In this document: positions 61,266-64,000 of the stretch, in pieces
Layout: every line of letters begins with the position of its first letter
Numbering within the stretch: the first letter of the stretch is position 1
Assembly (NCBI GenBank): GCA_020746105.1
Contig: CM036636.1
Span: 2,232,001-2,296,000, forward strand
DNA from: Trogon surrucura
Taxonomy: Eukaryota > Chordata > Aves > Trogoniformes > Trogonidae
DNA: 64,000 bases
Reading direction: 5' to 3'
Translations under genes and position numbers: made by a program
Notes under the pieces: model-generated
What the model saw: the letters and a program-made list of their open reading frames with translations, nothing else
What the model was told of the DNA's origin: nothing
Databases searched by the model: none

Positions 61266-61454
61266 AGTGAGAAGGACCTGGGTGATGCCAGCCCTCACGT
61301 GAATGGGGAAAGCATAGATGTAGACTCTGAGGAGGAAGACTCTGATGAGTTGGAAGAGGATGACGACCATGGAGTGGAACAGGCAGTTGTGTTTTCTGCA
61401 GACGATAACAGGACCTCTAAAGACAGCGCATCCGACGCAGACAACGTCAGAAAG
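61266..61454 (+). CDS. EHMT1: EHMT1 coding exon with first acidic tract
   Basis: This exon of 189 bases (63 codons) starts SEKDLGDASPHVNGES and carries the acidic stretch DSEEEDSDELEEDDDHG. It continues with AVVFSADDNRTSKDSASDAD and ends NVRK. Mammalian EHMT1 has the same order: GEKDLG, HVNGES, an acidic run, DxRTSK(D/E)S and SxAD. The sequence is very rich in Asp, Glu and Ser, so it is likely disordered and may be phosphorylated by acidophilic kinases; that is inference. The acceptor is CAACTTTCAG ending at 61265. The donor at 61455 reads GTATTC, which lacks the usual A+4 and G+5, so the exon may be spliced inefficiently or alternatively. Mammalian homology and phase 0 at both ends still support the boundary. 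Confidence 0.95.
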
Positions 61455-62078
61455 GTATTCACATGCCCTGGGCAGGGCTCGAAGGAGCAGAATGGGATGC
61501 TGCTTGTACATGTGGGATAGGAGTGGCACAAGTTGAGGCTTTTTGATGACCATTTCCTCCTCCCCATTACACCCTGAGAGTCTCTCCACCTACCCACCGG
61601 GGTCAGCCTTGCTACATAGCTCTGTGGTCCACTATACATGCAGAACCCCCACCACATTTAGTTATGGCACTCGCTGAAGCGGTAACGAATGTCTTCCTAA
61701 CTTTGCCTGTAACAGGCAAGCACTAACATTGGCTTAGTTTGGCTTTCTTTCCCAACTCATGATACGTAGTGTAGGCATGAGGCTGGTTTTGGAGAATCGA
61801 GGAAGATAAGATTCAGTTGGAAAACTCTTCTGGGGTTGAAATTTGTTTGTCCTGTGCCATCCTCAAGGATGTGCGTTAATGGCCTTGAAGTTCTTGTACT
61901 GGAGAGGAAATTCTGTGAGTGCCTCTGCAGGCTGGGGCTGGGTGCTGGGTGCAGCAGAATGGGGTGAGGGAGCTCTGCCAGGTGGGGGGCCCAGCAGGGT
62001 GCTGGGGTGGTTGCCCTGCTTCAAGAGACCTGATGGCCTGACCGACTCTTTCTGTTGTTGGGCAAATGGTGGCTGCAG
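61455..62078 (+). other. EHMT1: EHMT1 short intron with weak donor
   Basis: This is a 624-base intron, GTATTC to GGCTGCAG, between the two acidic exons. Nothing else is recognised in it. Confidence 0.88.
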
Positions 62079-62159
62079 ATTGATGATGGCGAGTCTGAGG
62101 AGGAACAAGAGTCTGGAGAGTCTGGGGAGGAGGAGGAAGACGGAGACGAGTCTGACTTG
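62079..62159 (+). CDS. EHMT1: EHMT1 coding exon with second acidic tract
   Basis: This exon of 81 bases (27 codons, phase 0 at both ends) encodes IDDGESEEEQESGESG followed by EEEEDGDESDL. It matches the mammalian KMDGESEEEQES...GDESDL segment. About half of the residues are Glu or Asp. Because its length is a multiple of three, skipping it would keep the frame. The acceptor GGTGGCTGCAG has a poor nearby pyrimidine tract; the best pyrimidine stretch lies 20-35 bases upstream. The donor GTAAGC at 62160 is good. In mammals the next exon begins SSESSIKKKFLKR, and that exon is outside the window. Confidence 0.94.
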
Positions 62160-64000
62160 GTAAGCCCGGCTGCTAAATGATCTTTGAGCCTTTGTCCGGT
62201 TGGTGATAATTTCCCCTTTGCACTGCTGCCAGGCAGAGAGCGAACGAGCCGTGTAGTTTCACCTCTGTCTGACAAAACTCACTCTCTGAAACCGCCCACA
62301 CACTGAGTATTGTTTTCTGTAAGGTGCCTAACCCTGATCTGTGATACAGTTAATTGCTTTCTGATGCTAATTGATGGGCTTCTGTTTGTTGTTTTCAGCA
62401 AGGTGTTGACTGCTTTTAATCATTTGAATGCTAGTAGAAATATTTAAGAGTTGTTAAATTCTTCAGATGCGGATTTGGCAAGTGGTAGGAGCCAGCGATG
62501 TTTTCTTAACAACCTGAAGCTCTGTGTGGCTTTTCAGAGCTCAGGTGGAGTCGTTCACAAATCCATCGGCCCAGCCCACAGCCCAAACTCACATTGATCT
62601 GACGAGGTACCAGATGAGCAGCTCTTATCAGTGAGACACACGAACAGCTCACTGACAGATGGATGCTCTCTCTAGGAGCTTGTCTGTGTAGTGCCAGGGC
62701 AAGACTTTAACCAGCTGCTGGTGATTCTTACTCTTTATTTTTAGATGGCTGATGGAGAGAATATGATTTATTTTTTTTTTTAATTTAAGTTGGTTTTCGG
62801 TGATTGTCCCCCACCCTCGCGTTTACTTAAAAAGTTTGCTGCTTTTTCACAGCATCTCAAGTTGAGGAACCAACATTTAGGGCAGCCCAGCTCTTCAGTT
62901 GCCTTGACAAAATTCTTGCCTTCATTTTCTTGGTGTTTCAAGCTGAAGGTAGAAATGGCTATACCAGGTGAATCATTGAATCTCTTTAGGGTCTCGTTCC
63001 TTGTGCTCTGACCATATAGGAGCCAGAGAGGACAAAGGAGCAGGGGCTGTGTACCCCACCCCTTGCTTTGGGTAGCCGAGGCCCGTCTGTAGCGTTAGCT
63101 CAAACCGAGGGTTGAGCTTGTAGTCAAGTCCAAACTCCCAAGTCATATCTCCACATCCTGGACGGTGGCGTTTGCTCTTCTCGTATCTGGTGAGTCAGTT
63201 GGTTCCCCAGACAGGGACTGGCTCAAAAGCAAACCTCTCCCCCACAAGCAGCGTGATGCAATTCGTGTAAGACACGTGGCGGGGCACGGCTGAGCCCACG
63301 CTCGGGGACGGCTGTCGGGGGCCGCGTAGATGCGCCGTGGAGCTGCCCTGCAGAGCCAGGTATCGGCACCGCGCACTGTGATAACAGAACATGGCGCAGC
63401 ATCGCTGTCCTGTGAAGGTAGGGCTTGATCTGGTTAATGGTAGCAGGAGGTTTTTTGTAGGTTTTGGTGGGAGATGGATGAAGCATCCGGAGCTTTTCAG
63501 GTTTCAATCCCAATGTGAGTTTTATGACTGAGGTGTTGAAGACTGCCTTACAGGGCTGGGGTTCCTGTCCTTGTTCTGATGTTGAGTTTGAAAACCCACT
63601 CTAGACAGCTGTATAATTTTTTTTTTTCTTAACTAAAAACTCAAACCCTGTTTAGATTCATACATGTGTCTGAATCGTTGCTGCATGATTAGTCTGGGCT
63701 ACCCTGCACCTTGCTCAGGGAGGGGGCTGGTCTGCTACTGTAGAGTTCAATTCCCCGGGGTCCATCCCAGCCCTGTAAGGTGGTTCTTCAAGCAGAACGC
63801 AGGATTTTGTTGGTGTTTTCTGGCACAACTGTGGAGCAGTGTGAACATTTGAGTTTGAAAAACCCCACAATTTTTCTGGGGAGAAGCTGAAAGCGTGCGT
63901 GTGCCCGCGTACTCGGGTTGCTGCGTGGAGGTGCTGGGCTCCGAGTGCGGCGTGAGAGCCTCCGTGGAAGAGAAAGTGAAGCATGCACTGTTGAGATGAC
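62160..64000 (+). other. EHMT1: EHMT1 intron, continues past the window
   Basis: This begins with GTAAGC after the second acidic exon. No acceptor leading into the expected SSESSIKKK-type exon is seen before the edge, so the intron is at least 1.84 kb. It has a T run at 62769-62781 and no other supported feature. Confidence 0.85.

Larger units (their letters stand above)
36710..64000 (+). other. EHMT1: EHMT1 gene region, 5' coding part (partial)
   Basis: This interval spans the six recognised EHMT1 coding exons and their introns and runs off the right edge. EHMT1 (GLP) is a nuclear H3K9 mono- and dimethyltransferase that works as a heterodimer with EHMT2/G9a to silence euchromatic genes. What is seen: consecutive exons join without a stop, and their translation follows the mammalian EHMT1 N-terminus in order. 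All introns begin GT and end AG. What is known of the family: ankyrin repeats and the SET domain lie much further C-terminal, so no catalytic residue is encoded here. Intron sizes here are about 11.3, 9.7, 1.8, 0.9 and 0.6 kb. The exon that should follow the acidic exon at 62079-62159 (mammalian SSESSIKKK segment) was not found before the window ends. Confidence 0.95.

Noticed and set aside
1..64000. CRISPR array, tRNA or rRNA genes, viral integration
   Set aside because: No regularly spaced direct repeats, cloverleaf-like sequences, rRNA signatures or retroviral gene remnants were recognised. All mobile sequence seen is CR1-type.

Overview
The window looks like nuclear DNA from a bird. The evidence is sparse coding exons in long introns, consensus GT-AG splice sites, and several CR1 retrotransposon 3' ends, some still carrying the ATTCTATGA-type tail typical of avian CR1. 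There are no bacterial-style operons, no rRNA or tRNA genes, and no CRISPR array. The exact species cannot be told from the sequence alone.

The one gene I can identify is EHMT1 (GLP, euchromatic histone-lysine N-methyltransferase 1), on the + strand. Six coding exons splice together in frame: 36710-36797, 48049-48605, 58310-58487, 60253-60389, 61266-61454 and 62079-62159. Together they hold 1230 coding bases (410 codons) and match the N-terminal part of vertebrate EHMT1. This part carries the histone-H3-like ARKT automethylation motif, a basic nuclear-localisation-type cluster and two acidic tracts. The cysteine-rich region, ankyrin repeats and pre-SET/SET catalytic domain would be encoded to the right of the window. 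The gene is therefore 3'-truncated here by the window edge, not by mutation.

The left 36.7 kb contains no exon I can prove. It is most likely the long first intron of EHMT1, possibly with some upstream intergenic DNA at its far left. The canonical first exon (protein start MAAADAE in mammals) was not found. This region does hold three GC-rich, promoter-like blocks near 20.7-21.2, 26.9-27.3 and 30.6-31.2 kb. Each block has a TGAAATGG word, then a GCATGCTC core, then a GT splice-donor-like site. The middle one ends in a short open frame whose phase fits the acceptor at 36710, so it is a candidate alternative first coding exon. A TATA-like box near 21.04 kb and a MARE/ARE-type site near 17.95 kb are further candidate regulatory elements.

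Repeats are modest: seven CR1 3'-end fragments plus a short tail remnant, one older CR1/L3-like fragment, four short tandem duplications or minisatellites, and scattered A/T-rich microsatellites. I found no convincing new biological system. The best leads are the candidate alternative leader exons, the sequence shared by the three blocks, and weak splice donors after two EHMT1 exons.
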